A DNA stretch of 56,389 nt from Janthinobacterium sp. GW456P. GTDB taxonomy: Bacteria; Pseudomonadota; Gammaproteobacteria; Burkholderiales; Burkholderiaceae_D. Location of the stretch: assembly GCF_002127655.1 (NCBI RefSeq), contig NZ_NEHB01000030.1, forward strand, positions 1 to 56,389. The letters run 5' to 3'. Below the pieces are notes generated by a model that made no database searches, had not been told where the DNA came from, and worked only from the letters and a program-made list of their open reading frames with translations. Of the stretch, positions 35,047 to 46,033 are shown piece after piece (positions within the stretch are counted from its first letter, which is position 1; each line of letters begins with the position of its first letter). A program made the position numbers and the translations under genes.

Positions 35047-36153
35047 ATGCAATTGGTCAAAACCACCCGAGATACCCTTCTCCGGCCACTGCAGATCGTG
35101 AGCGGTATTGTCGAGCGTCGGCACACTATGCCGATTCTGGCCAATATCCTCATCCGCAAAGACGGTGAAAATGTCTCCTTCCTGTCGACCGACACCGAAG
35201 TGCAGATCACCACGCACGCGGAAATCGGCTCCGGCGCGGACGTTACGGGCACCACCGTGGCCGCGCGCAAGCTGCTCGACATCCTGCGCGCCCTGCCCGA
35301 ATCGGGCGACGTCACGATGACCCTGCTCAACAAGCGCCTGACCGTGCAAACGGGCAAATCGCGCTTCGCCCTGCAAACGCTGGCGGCGGAAGAGTTTCCA
35401 ACCGTGCAACAAGCGGAAAGCTACAACGCGTCCGTCACCCTGCCGCAGAAAACGCTGAAGCACCTGTTCAACATGGTGCATTTCTCGATGGCGCAGCAAG
35501 ACATCCGCTATTACCTGAACGGCTTGCTGCTGGTTCTGGATGGCAATAACGTCATCGCCGTGGCCACCGACGGCCACCGCCTGGCGTTTTGCCAGGTCGC
35601 CACCGAGCAGACGTTCGCGCGCCAGGAAGTGATTATTCCGCGCAAGACCATCATCGAACTGCAGCGCCTGCTGGAAGAGAACGATGAGCCGGTGCAACTG
35701 GACATCGCCGCCAACCAGGTGAAACTGACCTTTGCCGACATCGAGCTGATCTCGAAGCTGGTGGAAGGCAAATTCCCCGACTACACGCGCGTGATTCCAA
35801 AAGGCTACAAGAACGACTTCACCATCGGCCGCGATGAACTGCTGCGCTCGCTGCAACGTGCCGCCATCATGACCAGCGACAAGTTCAAGGGCGTGCGCTG
35901 CATCATCACCCCGGGCAGCATGAAGATCAGCTCGACCAATGCGGACCAGGAAGAGGCTGTCGAAGAGCTGGAAATCGACTACGGCGGCGACTCCGTCGAC
36001 ATCGGCTTCAACGTCACGTACCTGCTGGACGTGCTGAACAACCTGAAATGCGAGTACGTCAACATCGCGCTGGGCGACTCGAATTCGTCCGCCCTGATCT
36101 CCATCCCGGACAATGCCGACTTCAAGTACGTTGTCATGCCGATGCGGATATAA
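35047..36153 (+). CDS. dnaN: DNA polymerase III beta subunit (sliding clamp)
   Basis: A 368-residue sliding clamp with three-fold repeated clamp domains and the conserved ends MQLVKTTRDTLLRPLQIVSGIVE (split here across the N-terminus) and the C-terminal YVVMPMRI. The ATG at 35047 has GAGG six bases upstream; the frame begins with TTG 12 bp earlier but lacks a ribosome site. Lies downstream of dnaA, separated by 274 bp that hold repeat copy B. Confidence 0.97.
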   Translation: MQLVKTTRDTLLRPLQIVSGIVERRHTMPILANILIRKDGENVSFLSTDTEVQITTHAEIGSGADVTGTTVAARKLLDILRALPESGDVTMTLLNKRLTVQTGKSRFALQTLAAEEFPTVQQAESYNASVTLPQKTLKHLFNMVHFSMAQQDIRYYLNGLLLVLDGNNVIAVATDGHRLAFCQVATEQTFARQEVIIPRKTIIELQRLLEENDEPVQLDIAANQVKLTFADIELISKLVEGKFPDYTRVIPKGYKNDFTIGRDELLRSLQRAAIMTSDKFKGVRCIITPGSMKISSTNADQEEAVEELEIDYGGDSVDIGFNVTYLLDVLNNLKCEYVNIALGDSNSSALISIPDNADFKYVVMPMRI

Positions 36154-36172
36154 GAATACCTGGCGCCTCAAA

Positions 36173-36251
36173 GTAGGTCGGGTTAGCCGGAACGGCGTAA
36201 CCCGATCTGCTGCCGTGGCATGTCGGATTACGCTGCGCTAATCCGACCTAC
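36173..36251. repeat. GTAGGTCGG palindromic repeat, copy 2
   Basis: A 79-bp element with inverted ends GTAGGTCGG / CCGACCTAC. The right half forms TGTCGGATTA-c-GC ... GC-TAATCCGAC with the same bulged base as copy 1 (30006-30100) but a shorter tip. It lies between dnaN and gyrB. Confidence 0.75.
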
Positions 36252-36260
36252 GGCATGTAA

Positions 36261-38807
<2,547 letters not shown>

Positions 38808-38837
38808 GCCAGCTTGCTGGTTTGCGTTGCAGCCAAG

Positions 38838-38863
38838 GCGGCCCTCTCGGGGCCGCTTTTTTT
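38838..38863 (+). terminator. Rho-independent terminator after gyrB
   Basis: Stem GCGGCCC (38838-38844) / GGGCCGC (38850-38856) with a 5-nt loop, followed by seven T (38857-38863), 31 bp after the gyrB stop. Confidence 0.88.
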
Positions 38864-38889
38864 ATGTGCACCTATATCCTGCCGCCGCA

Positions 38890-38919
38890 TTGACATGCTT
38901 GCCAAAAGCAATCAATAAT
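38890..38919 (+). promoter_or_regulatory. Promoter of the MarR-GNAT gene
   Basis: Perfect TTGACA (38890-38895), an 18-bp spacer, then AATAAT (38914-38919). It lies 33 bp before the start and overlaps one of the paired TTGC-N5-GCAA sites. Confidence 0.68.
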
Positions 38920-38932
38920 CTGCCATAAGCAA
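38899..38932. promoter_or_regulatory. Paired TTGC-N5-GCAA sites, candidate MarR operators
   Basis: TTGCCAAAAGCAA (38899-38911) and CTGCCATAAGCAA (38920-38932) are near-identical short palindromes exactly 21 bp apart, two helical turns. One lies in the promoter spacer and the other just after the -10. Autoregulation by the encoded MarR domain is inferred. Confidence 0.5.
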
Positions 38933-38951
38933 TTAAATGGAAGGCGTCCAC

Positions 38952-39884
38952 ATGCATACCGATCAATTCAGTGAACGCACGGAGATCGTGCGGCGGTTTA
39001 ACCGTTTCTATACGCGCCAGATTGGCGTACTGCATGAACACCTGCTGGACAGCGCATTCTCTCTGACGGAAGTGCGCATCCTCTACGAACTGGCGCACCG
39101 GGAGCAATTGACCAGCGCGGACCTGTGCCGCGAGCTGGGCTTGAACGCGGGCTATCTGAGCCGGGTGATTGCCGGGTTCGAAAAACAGGGGCTGATCGCC
39201 AAGACGCGCTCGCCCACGGATGCGCGCGCGGCGCAGTTGCAGCTGACCGAACAGGGACAAAGCACCCTCGCGCCCCTGGTCGAGGCGTCGCGGCGTGAAG
39301 TGGCCGCCATGCTGGAACGCTTGCCGCCGACGGCGCAGCAGGAGCTGGTCGCTGCCATGGACCAAATCCAGGGTTTGCTGGGGGAGCCAACGCCCAGCTC
39401 ATCGCCCAACTATATCCTGCGCAATCCCCAGCCGGGCGACATGGGCTGGATCATCCACCGCCAAGCCGTGCTGTATGCGCAGGAATACGGCTGGAACAAT
39501 GAGTACGAGGCACTCGTTGCCGAGATCCTCGCCAAATTCGTGCGGGAATTCGATCCTGTCCGTGAACGCTGCTGGATCGCCGAGAAGGACGGCAAGGTGA
39601 TCGGTTCCGTCTTCATCGTGCGCCAGGACGACGCGACGGCCAAGCTGCGCCTGCTGTACGTCGATCCCTGCGCGCGTGGCCTGGGCATCGGCAGCCGCCT
39701 GGTCGATGAATGCCTGCGCTTCAGCCGCCAGGTCGGCTATACGAAAATGGTGTTGTGGACCAACAGCATCCTCACCGATGCCCGCCGCCTCTACGACAGG
39801 GCCGGCTTCCAGTTGGTCGAGGAAGAGGCGCACCGCAGCTTTGGCAAGGACTTGATCGGCCAGGTACTGGCGCGCGACCTGTAG
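38952..39884 (+). CDS. MarR-family regulator fused to GNAT acetyltransferase
   Basis: A 310-residue two-domain protein. Residues ~1-140 are a MarR winged helix (FSLTEVRILYELAHREQLTSADLCRELGLNAGYLSRVI, KTRSPTDARAAQLQLTEQG). Residues ~150-310 are an N-acetyltransferase with the acetyl-CoA motif LLYVDPCARGLGIGSRLVDECL and WTNSILTDARRLYDRAGF. MarR-GNAT fusions are known; substrate and ligand are not. The ATG at 38952 is preferred over 38937 because GGAAGG lies seven bases before it; the first ATG overlaps this ribosome site. Confidence 0.93.
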   Translation: MHTDQFSERTEIVRRFNRFYTRQIGVLHEHLLDSAFSLTEVRILYELAHREQLTSADLCRELGLNAGYLSRVIAGFEKQGLIAKTRSPTDARAAQLQLTEQGQSTLAPLVEASRREVAAMLERLPPTAQQELVAAMDQIQGLLGEPTPSSSPNYILRNPQPGDMGWIIHRQAVLYAQEYGWNNEYEALVAEILAKFVREFDPVRERCWIAEKDGKVIGSVFIVRQDDATAKLRLLYVDPCARGLGIGSRLVDECLRFSRQVGYTKMVLWTNSILTDARRLYDRAGFQLVEEEAHRSFGKDLIGQVLARDL

Positions 39885-39987
39885 GCAGCGCTTGCCGGCG
39901 CCGGGAGTGGAAGCGACTGTGGCGGCAGCAGGACACTGTCCGCCGTTTTCCGCGCCCCGATCCCCCATCCCCCCAAGAAACCAGTAC

Positions 39988-40010
39988 ACTAGTTCCTGAG
40001 CGCAACTAGT
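39988..40010. promoter_or_regulatory. Inverted repeat upstream of the diguanylate cyclase gene
   Basis: ACTAGTT (39988-39994) and AACTAGT (40004-40010) are a perfect 7-bp inverted repeat around 9 bp, with GTAC blocks just outside (39984-39987, 40014-40017). It lies about 80-100 bp before the start codon and could be an operator. Confidence 0.4.
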
Positions 40011-40089
40011 TTTGTACGCGCGCCATGTCGCCTACCGTTGCCGGGAGGCGTCCCTGCCGCAAGGCGTGTTGTCTGCCTGGACGAATGCA

Positions 40090-41151
40090 ATGTTCACTTC
40101 GCGCAGCCTGTCTCCTGCTTTCTATTACCTGTTCTTTTCAGGAGAACGGAAGCAGCAGCAGCGCTTTTTCAAGGAACTGCATTTCATTTCGATAGCCATC
40201 CTGACGTTTGGCCTGGCGTGCTGGCTGGTCACGTTCAGCCTGACCTTGACGCGCGCCTCGCTCGAGCATGCGCAGGCGGCGCTGGGCGTGACGGGCATGC
40301 TGGTGGGGCTGCTGCTGACCGTGTATGCGAAGTCCTTGCAGGCGATTATCGCCAGCGGCACCATCAGCGTGCTGTTCATCGCTTTCAGCTTTCGCGTGCT
40401 GATGCTGGGCACGGAAGACCCCGCTTTCTGGGTATTGCCGCTGGGGGTGATGATCACCCTGACAACGGCGCCCATCTTCAGCGGCATCGCCTACTACCTG
40501 GGCGTGTCGCTGTGCGTGTGGGCCATCCTGGGGCTGGGGCAGTTTCCCGTGCATGCGGGCCAGGCCGACCAGCATTGGCCCGTGCTGGCCGTCACCATCA
40601 GCGTGATCATCGGCCTGGCGCTGAATATCTATTTTCTCGTCTTGCGCATTCATAACTATCGGGCCCAGTGCGAACTGGCAACGATGGCCTACAAGGATGG
40701 CCTGACCGGACTCAACAACCGGCGCATGTTTACGCAAGGCGCCCGCACCCTGCAGCGCACGGCGCGCACGCCCGCGTATTTCCTGATGATCGACATCGAC
40801 GACTTCAAGCAGATCAATGACGTGTACGGCCATGACGTGGGCGATGACGTGCTGAAAAAGATCGCCGACGTGATCGCGGGGCTGTCGGGCGAGCACCTGT
40901 GCGGCCGCCTGGGCGGCGAGGAGTTTGCCGTCATTTACCTGGGCGAAAAAAACGCGGCCTGCGCCTTTGCCGCGCAGCTGGTCGACAGCGTCGAGGCGGC
41001 TTTCGTGCCGGAACGCAAGGTGTCCGTCAGCATCGGCATGGCGGAACTGATCAAGGAAGCGGACTTGTCGCACAGCTACCGGCGCGCCGATGAATCCTTG
41101 TACCAGGCCAAGAAAAGCGGTAAGAACCGTTACGTGCTCAACGCCGCCTGA
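40090..41151 (+). CDS. Membrane-bound diguanylate cyclase (GGDEF domain)
   Basis: A 353-residue protein. Residues ~30-188 contain about six hydrophobic segments, forming a membrane sensor module of no recognised type. Residues ~198-353 are a GGDEF domain with DGLTGLNNRRMF, DIDDFKQINDVYGHDVGDDVL and the active-site motif G275-GEE-F279; it should make cyclic di-GMP from GTP. The segment before GGEEF lacks a clear RxxD I-site, so product inhibition may be absent. The ATG at 40090 was chosen; a TTG at 40012 gives an unconvincing extension. The 3' end overlaps the convergent gene by 22 bp. Confidence 0.9.
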   Translation: MFTSRSLSPAFYYLFFSGERKQQQRFFKELHFISIAILTFGLACWLVTFSLTLTRASLEHAQAALGVTGMLVGLLLTVYAKSLQAIIASGTISVLFIAFSFRVLMLGTEDPAFWVLPLGVMITLTTAPIFSGIAYYLGVSLCVWAILGLGQFPVHAGQADQHWPVLAVTISVIIGLALNIYFLVLRIHNYRAQCELATMAYKDGLTGLNNRRMFTQGARTLQRTARTPAYFLMIDIDDFKQINDVYGHDVGDDVLKKIADVIAGLSGEHLCGRLGGEEFAVIYLGEKNAACAFAAQLVDSVEAAFVPERKVSVSIGMAELIKEADLSHSYRRADESLYQAKKSGKNRYVLNAA

Positions 41152-41498
41152 ACGCCGGCGTCCGGCACTGCATCGAGCAGCGCCAGCAGTGCTTGCGGCG
41201 CAATCTTCCACGGCTCGCGCTGCTCGGGGTCCACCTCGTCCCAACTGTCCTGCGCGCCGATCTTGAGGATGGTCAAGGGTATGTTCTTGCTCTCAAAGAA
41301 GGCCAGCATGCGGCGGATCAGCTGGCTGACCCTGGCATGGTCGTCCAGGTACAAAGAACAGGTATAGAAACAGCCCTTCTCTCCCATGCGCAATCTCCTG
41401 GCCGCGCCGGCACGCGAGTGGAGCACGTACTTGTGCAAGAACGCGGTCACGACCTCATCGTCAACAGGAATACTGCAGGAAATGGTGATCTTGGCCAT
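41130..41498 (-). CDS. Conserved-looking protein of unknown function
   Basis: A 122-residue soluble protein beginning MAKITISCSIPVDDEVVTAFL and containing a CFYTCSLYLDD segment and an RMLAFFESKNIPLTILKIG stretch. No domain was recognised. Its coding-like codon use and clean frame favour a real gene. The last 22 bp overlap the end of the diguanylate cyclase gene in antisense. Alternative: a spurious frame over this short gap, but it would then leave nearly 500 bp without a gene. Confidence 0.65.
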   Translation of the reverse strand: MAKITISCSIPVDDEVVTAFLHKYVLHSRAGAARRLRMGEKGCFYTCSLYLDDHARVSQLIRRMLAFFESKNIPLTILKIGAQDSWDEVDPEQREPWKIAPQALLALLDAVPDAGVQAALST

Positions 41499-41621
41499 GG
41501 CAAACGGGACAGTGATTCAATAGACTAGCTTAGCAGAAAGCGTTTCATTCCTGAAATGCTAAGATCGCGGCGCGCGCATGCCGGCAACCGGACCGGCCTG
41601 GCGTTTCGACCAGGATGGCCA

Positions 41622-42638
41622 TTGAACACCCCAGGAAAAATCACTCTGCACATGCTGTCACTGTGCGCCGCGCTGTGCTTGCCGCTTTCCAGCATGGCAC
41701 AAGCCATTTCTGCCGAAGACGCCGCCTTCGTGGCCGCCACCGTGCCCGTCTCCGTGCCTTCGCCGCCGCTCAGCCTGAACGAGCATCCGCAAATCCGCGC
41801 CGGCGTCTTCAAGCTGCTCGGTTATGCGCGCGGCAACTACACGCAGGGCGATACCCTGGTCGCGCTCCAGGTACTCGACAGCATGCGTTCGCTGCCAGAT
41901 ATCCAGCGCACCATGCTGCCCGACGGGCGTTCCGTGCTGGCGTCCATCAACCCCGATGCACACGGCGCGCAGCGCGCCGCGATGCTGTTCGATCCGCAAC
42001 GCAAGCTGTTGGCGCTGGGCCTCGTCAACGGTCATTGCCAGGCCGCCATCGGCGATGCCGTCCCCGCATGCCTGCCGTCCACGCACGCCGTGCTGACGGT
42101 GTTTGTACCGCCGGGCGCGGAGGACGAGATGGCCGCGCCGCTGCTCGTGTGGGCGCGGCAGTTGCCACCCATGCTGGCACAGGCTGCGCCGGAACAGCGG
42201 CAAAGCATTGCTGCGGTGGAATACATCACCACGCGTCCCGGCCAGCCCGGCTGGGAGCCCCGCGACGTGCCGCCCGGCTTTCCCCCCGGCTTGCTGCACC
42301 TGTTGCTGCCGAGCGCGGAATTGAACAGCAGCGCCAGCGGCGGCAAGCTCATCGCACCGGCAGGCCTCGCCGGTTTGCCCATGCGCACGCCCACGGAAGC
42401 GGCCGAGGCCGGCGACGAGCCCCTGCCCGATGCCAGCATCACCCTGCGCAGCTATGCCGATTTCCACTGGGTGCTCAACACCTATGCCAAGCTGGCCAAG
42501 GGCGCGCAAGTGCAGGGCCATGACGACAAGGTCGTGTTCACCGGCAGCGATACGAGCGGCCGCTACACGGTGACCTTGCGCGAACCGGGCAAGAAGGACA
42601 GCGTGCTCATTACCGTGGCAAGCTGGCGGACAAAATAA
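41622..42638 (+). CDS. Secreted protein of unknown function
   Basis: A protein of about 338 residues with a signal peptide (LSLCAALCLPLSSMAQA). The mature part includes PPLSLNEHPQIRAGVFKLLGYARGNYTQGD, a proline-rich middle and a C-terminal beta region ending GRYTVTLREPGKKDSVLITVASWRTK. No family was recognised. The start is uncertain: TTG at 41622 has AGGA at a good distance; ATG at 41556 or 41652 are alternatives. The proposed periplasmic location is inference from the signal peptide. Confidence 0.7.
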   Translation: MNTPGKITLHMLSLCAALCLPLSSMAQAISAEDAAFVAATVPVSVPSPPLSLNEHPQIRAGVFKLLGYARGNYTQGDTLVALQVLDSMRSLPDIQRTMLPDGRSVLASINPDAHGAQRAAMLFDPQRKLLALGLVNGHCQAAIGDAVPACLPSTHAVLTVFVPPGAEDEMAAPLLVWARQLPPMLAQAAPEQRQSIAAVEYITTRPGQPGWEPRDVPPGFPPGLLHLLLPSAELNSSASGGKLIAPAGLAGLPMRTPTEAAEAGDEPLPDASITLRSYADFHWVLNTYAKLAKGAQVQGHDDKVVFTGSDTSGRYTVTLREPGKKDSVLITVASWRTK

Positions 42639-42800
42639 GGAAAGCGAACAGGGAAAGCATTGCCATTACGCACAAGAGCATGGCATTTTGGCATTTTGCG
42701 GTATGATTTCCGGCCGTGCGGCGCGGCCTCATCCCTGCCTTGCCCACCCTGCCCTTCAAGCCAGCCACGCTTGCGTCGCATCCTTCCCTAAGGAATTCAT

Positions 42801-43943
42801 ATGTTCGGTTTTAACTTGCGTGTTGCCAAGATGGTGTGGACGGCGTTCCTCATCGCCTTCCTGCTCTTTCTCACCTACAAGGTCGCGTCGACCCTGATCG
42901 TGGTGGTCTTTGCCATTTTCTTCAGCTACCTCGTGTATCCGCTGATCGGGCTGCTGGAACGCCATGGGCCGAAGCGCTTGCCGCGCACGGCCGCCATCGG
43001 CATCGTCTTTCTCGTGGTGATCTTGCTGGTGGCGGTGCTGGGCTCGATCTTCGGCGCGCGCATCGAGGAAGAGGCGATCAAGCTCAGCGATCAGCTGCCG
43101 ACCCTGCTCAAGGGGAATAATTTTGCCGAACGCATCCCGTTGCCGGAATTCATGGAGCCGTTGCGCGCGCGCCTGCTGTCCTTCATGCAGACGCAGCTGA
43201 GCAGCGGCACCGGACAAGCCATGCCGCTGGCGAAGGAACTGGGCTTGACCGTCATGCATGCGGCCAGCAACCTGATCTATCTGGTGCTGGTGCCCGTGCT
43301 GAGCTTTTTGCTGATCAAGGAAGGCCCGGACATGCGCGACGGCTTGCTGTCCCTGCTGAACCGCCCGAACAAGAAACTCTGGGGCGCCATCATCGACGAC
43401 CTCGACATCCTGCTGTCGCGCTATGTACGCGCCCTGCTGCTGCTGTCGATCGCCACGTTTGTCTCCTACAGCATCGCCTTTTCGCTGATGGGCGTGCCGT
43501 ACAGCCTGCTGCTGGCCGGCGCGGCCGCCTTGCTGGAATTCATCCCGTTTGCAGGTCCGCTGGCGGCGGCCGTCATCGCCGTGGTCGTGGCCGGTTTCAG
43601 CGGCTTCGAGCACGTGTTCTGGCTGATCGGCTTTATCGCCGCCTACCGTTTGTTCCAGGATTACGTGGTCAACCCGTATTTGATGAGCGAAGGCGTGGAA
43701 GTGAGCCCGCTGATGGTGATCGTCGGCTTGCTGGCCGGTGACCAGCTCGGGGGCGTGGTCGGCATCTTCCTGTCCGTACCCGTGATGGCGGCCATCAAGA
43801 TCGTCTTCGTCCGTGCGCGCGCGGCCTTGCAGGCGCGCCATGATGCACTGGAAAAAGCGGAGCAGGCGGCAGAGGAAGCGCGCGCCCAGGCCCTGGCCGA
43901 GGCGGCGCTATTGCAGGAACAGTGCAGCAAGGTGGCCCTGTAA
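42801..43943 (+). CDS. AI-2E family transporter (PerM/YdiK/TqsA type)
   Basis: A 380-residue inner-membrane protein with about eight TMs. It shows the family features FFSYLVYPLIGLLERHG near the N-terminus, LIYLVLVPVLSFLLIKEGPDMRD, and EFIPFAGPLAAAVIAVVVAG plus YLMSEGVEVSPLMVIVGLLAGDQLGG near the end. Members move diverse substrates (AI-2 efflux, ion antiport); this one's substrate is unknown. A charged Ala/Glu-rich helical tail follows residue ~340. A TATGAT at 42702-42707 may be its -10. Confidence 0.92.
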   Translation: MFGFNLRVAKMVWTAFLIAFLLFLTYKVASTLIVVVFAIFFSYLVYPLIGLLERHGPKRLPRTAAIGIVFLVVILLVAVLGSIFGARIEEEAIKLSDQLPTLLKGNNFAERIPLPEFMEPLRARLLSFMQTQLSSGTGQAMPLAKELGLTVMHAASNLIYLVLVPVLSFLLIKEGPDMRDGLLSLLNRPNKKLWGAIIDDLDILLSRYVRALLLLSIATFVSYSIAFSLMGVPYSLLLAGAAALLEFIPFAGPLAAAVIAVVVAGFSGFEHVFWLIGFIAAYRLFQDYVVNPYLMSEGVEVSPLMVIVGLLAGDQLGGVVGIFLSVPVMAAIKIVFVRARAALQARHDALEKAEQAAEEARAQALAEAALLQEQCSKVAL

Positions 43944-43953
43944 GCTCGCTAGA

Positions 43954-45684
43954 TTAGAACTCTTCCCATTCGCCGCTGCTGTCTGCAGCGGGCTTGGCAG
44001 CACGTGGCTGCGCCGGAGCGGCTGCCGAGGCAGTACGGCTTGGCGTCAGGCGCAAGGCCGGGCGTTTCAAGGCCGTGCTGGCGGCGGCCACGACAGGCTT
44101 GCGCAAGGCGGGCTTGGCCGCTGCCGGGCCGCTGTGGCTGGCGTCGAGTTTAAAAATACTGACCATTTCGGCCAGCGCCGCCGCCTGCTCCTGCATCGCT
44201 TCCGAAGCGGCTGCCGCTTCTTCCACCAGCGCCGCATTCTGCTGCGTCACGGTATCCATCTCCGCCACGGCCTGGTTGATCTGGCCGATGCCCAGTTCCT
44301 GCTCGCGGCCGGCGGCGCTGATTTCGCCCATGATGTCCGTCACGCGGCGGATGCTGGAGACGATCTCGTCCATCGTCGTGCCCGTCTGGCTGACCAGCGC
44401 GCTGCCGGCGCCCACGTTCTGCACCGACGCTTCGATCAGCATCTTGATGTCCTTGGCGGCGGAAGCCGAGCGGTGCGCCAGGTTGCGCACTTCCGTGGCG
44501 ACGACGGCAAAGCCACGGCCCTGCTCGCCGGCGCGGGCCGCTTCCACGGCCGCGTTCAAGGCCAGGATGTTGGTCTGGAAGGCGATACCGTCGATCACGC
44601 CGATAATGTCGGCGATCTTTTTCGACGATTCGCTGATGGTGCCCATGGTATCGACCACTTGCGCCACCAGTGCGCCGCCTTTCACGGCCACGTCCGAAGC
44701 GGAGACGGCCAGCTGGTTCGCCTGGCGCGCGTTGTCGGAGTTCTGCTTGACGGTCGAGGTCAGCTCTTCCAGCGACGAGGCCGTTTCTTCCAGGCTCGAC
44801 GCTTGCTGTTCCGTGCGGCTGGACAGATCCAGGTTGCCCGAGGCGATTTCATTGCTGGCCGTGGCAATGGCGCCGCTGCCGTCGCGCACGCCGCGAACGG
44901 TGGTCGACAGGCGTTCCTGCATTTTCTGCAAGCCCGTCAGCAAGGCGCCCATCTCGTCGTGGCGCGTGATGACGATGTCATTGGCCAGGTTGCCGTCGGA
45001 AATGGCGCCGAAATGGCGCAGGGCCTGGTCCAGCGGGCCAAAGATGGCGCGCAGCAGCAAGAAGCTGGAAATAATGGTCAGCAAGGCGCCCACTATCATG
45101 CCGCCGATGGCCATGGTCACTTGCATGCGGTAGCTGGCCTGGCTTTCCGCATACATCTTGGCGGCCGAGCTGGCCTGGTATTGCGTCAAGGTTTCGGCCG
45201 CCTGGTCGAGGGTGCGGTACAGCGGTGTCAGCCCCGTCATCATCAAGCCGTCCGCTTGCGCGATATTGCCTTCACGCAAAGCCTTGCTCATGGCCAGCAC
45301 GCCATTGTTCATGTAATCGCTGCGCTTTTTGTCCATGTCGTCGGACAGGCGCTTTTCTTCCGCGCTCTGCGGCAAGGCCAGGTACACCTTCCACGACTTG
45401 TTGGACGCTTCCAGAAATTGTTCCGCGCGGGCCAGGGTATCCTTGGCATCCGGCGCATCCGGGTGCACCATCACGCGGTCCATCGTGAACCGCGCGCGGC
45501 CCAGGGCAATTTGCGATTCGCCGATCGCCTGCGTCGAGGCCAGCTGATTGCTGTAGACCTCGTTGAGACTGTTGTTGGCCGATTTCAGGCTGATGATACT
45601 CATGACGCCCAGCAAGGCGATCAGCAAACCCAGCACACTCATGGTGGCAATCAGGCGCATTTTTATTGTTATATTCGACAGCAT
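43954..45684 (-). CDS. Methyl-accepting chemotaxis protein
   Basis: A 576-residue chemoreceptor. TM1 is at ~10-30, a four-helix-bundle-type periplasmic domain (~45-185) contains MDRVMVHPDAPDAKD, TM2 is at ~190-212, and HAMP follows. The signalling tip is GIAFQTNILALNAAVEAARAGEQGRGFAVVA (in pieces). The Ala/Pro-rich linker after ~530 ends in GEWEEF, a CheR/CheB tether of the xWxxF type. AAGGA lies seven bases before the ATG at 45684. Convergent with the AI-2E gene. Confidence 0.95.
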   Translation of the reverse strand: MLSNITIKMRLIATMSVLGLLIALLGVMSIISLKSANNSLNEVYSNQLASTQAIGESQIALGRARFTMDRVMVHPDAPDAKDTLARAEQFLEASNKSWKVYLALPQSAEEKRLSDDMDKKRSDYMNNGVLAMSKALREGNIAQADGLMMTGLTPLYRTLDQAAETLTQYQASSAAKMYAESQASYRMQVTMAIGGMIVGALLTIISSFLLLRAIFGPLDQALRHFGAISDGNLANDIVITRHDEMGALLTGLQKMQERLSTTVRGVRDGSGAIATASNEIASGNLDLSSRTEQQASSLEETASSLEELTSTVKQNSDNARQANQLAVSASDVAVKGGALVAQVVDTMGTISESSKKIADIIGVIDGIAFQTNILALNAAVEAARAGEQGRGFAVVATEVRNLAHRSASAAKDIKMLIEASVQNVGAGSALVSQTGTTMDEIVSSIRRVTDIMGEISAAGREQELGIGQINQAVAEMDTVTQQNAALVEEAAAASEAMQEQAAALAEMVSIFKLDASHSGPAAAKPALRKPVVAAASTALKRPALRLTPSRTASAAAPAQPRAAKPAADSSGEWEEF

Positions 45685-46033
45685 GCAATTTCCTTGGTAA
45701 GGGCGCAACCAAGCCTGCGCATGCCGGACGAGATAGCGGCAAACGCCAGATGGGCGGGTCACGTGAATTGTTCAGGACAGGTCGATACGGCGTGTGCGGC
45801 GGCAGGGGGAAGGCGGCCCGCGCATATCCTCAGGAGTGCAATACAGGGCAACGAGGTTGAGGTTTCCCGTATTTTTAATTTCCTGACTGCAAGATACAGG
45901 GAAAGATTACCAGTAGCAACATCCGTCTGGAATTTTCACGCTTTGTAACAAGTAGATGATGTTTTTTGCGCAGAACTGGCATTTCGCAATCGTGCGCGCT
46001 CGCGCTGGAATGCCATTTATGCTAGTCAATTAG
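45685..46033. other. 349-bp intergenic region
   Basis: This gap separates the chemoreceptor from the MORN-like gene on the same strand. I see a 7-bp inverted repeat, TGGCATT (45977-45983) and AATGCCA (46009-46015), but without a T-tract typical of a terminator. The chemoreceptor promoter must lie here; neither a convincing sigma-70 nor a flagellar sigma-28 promoter could be placed. Confidence 0.5.

Noticed and set aside
45977..46015. Terminator after the MORN-like gene
   Set aside because: TGGCATT/AATGCCA pairs over a 25-nt loop but no T-tract follows on the minus strand.
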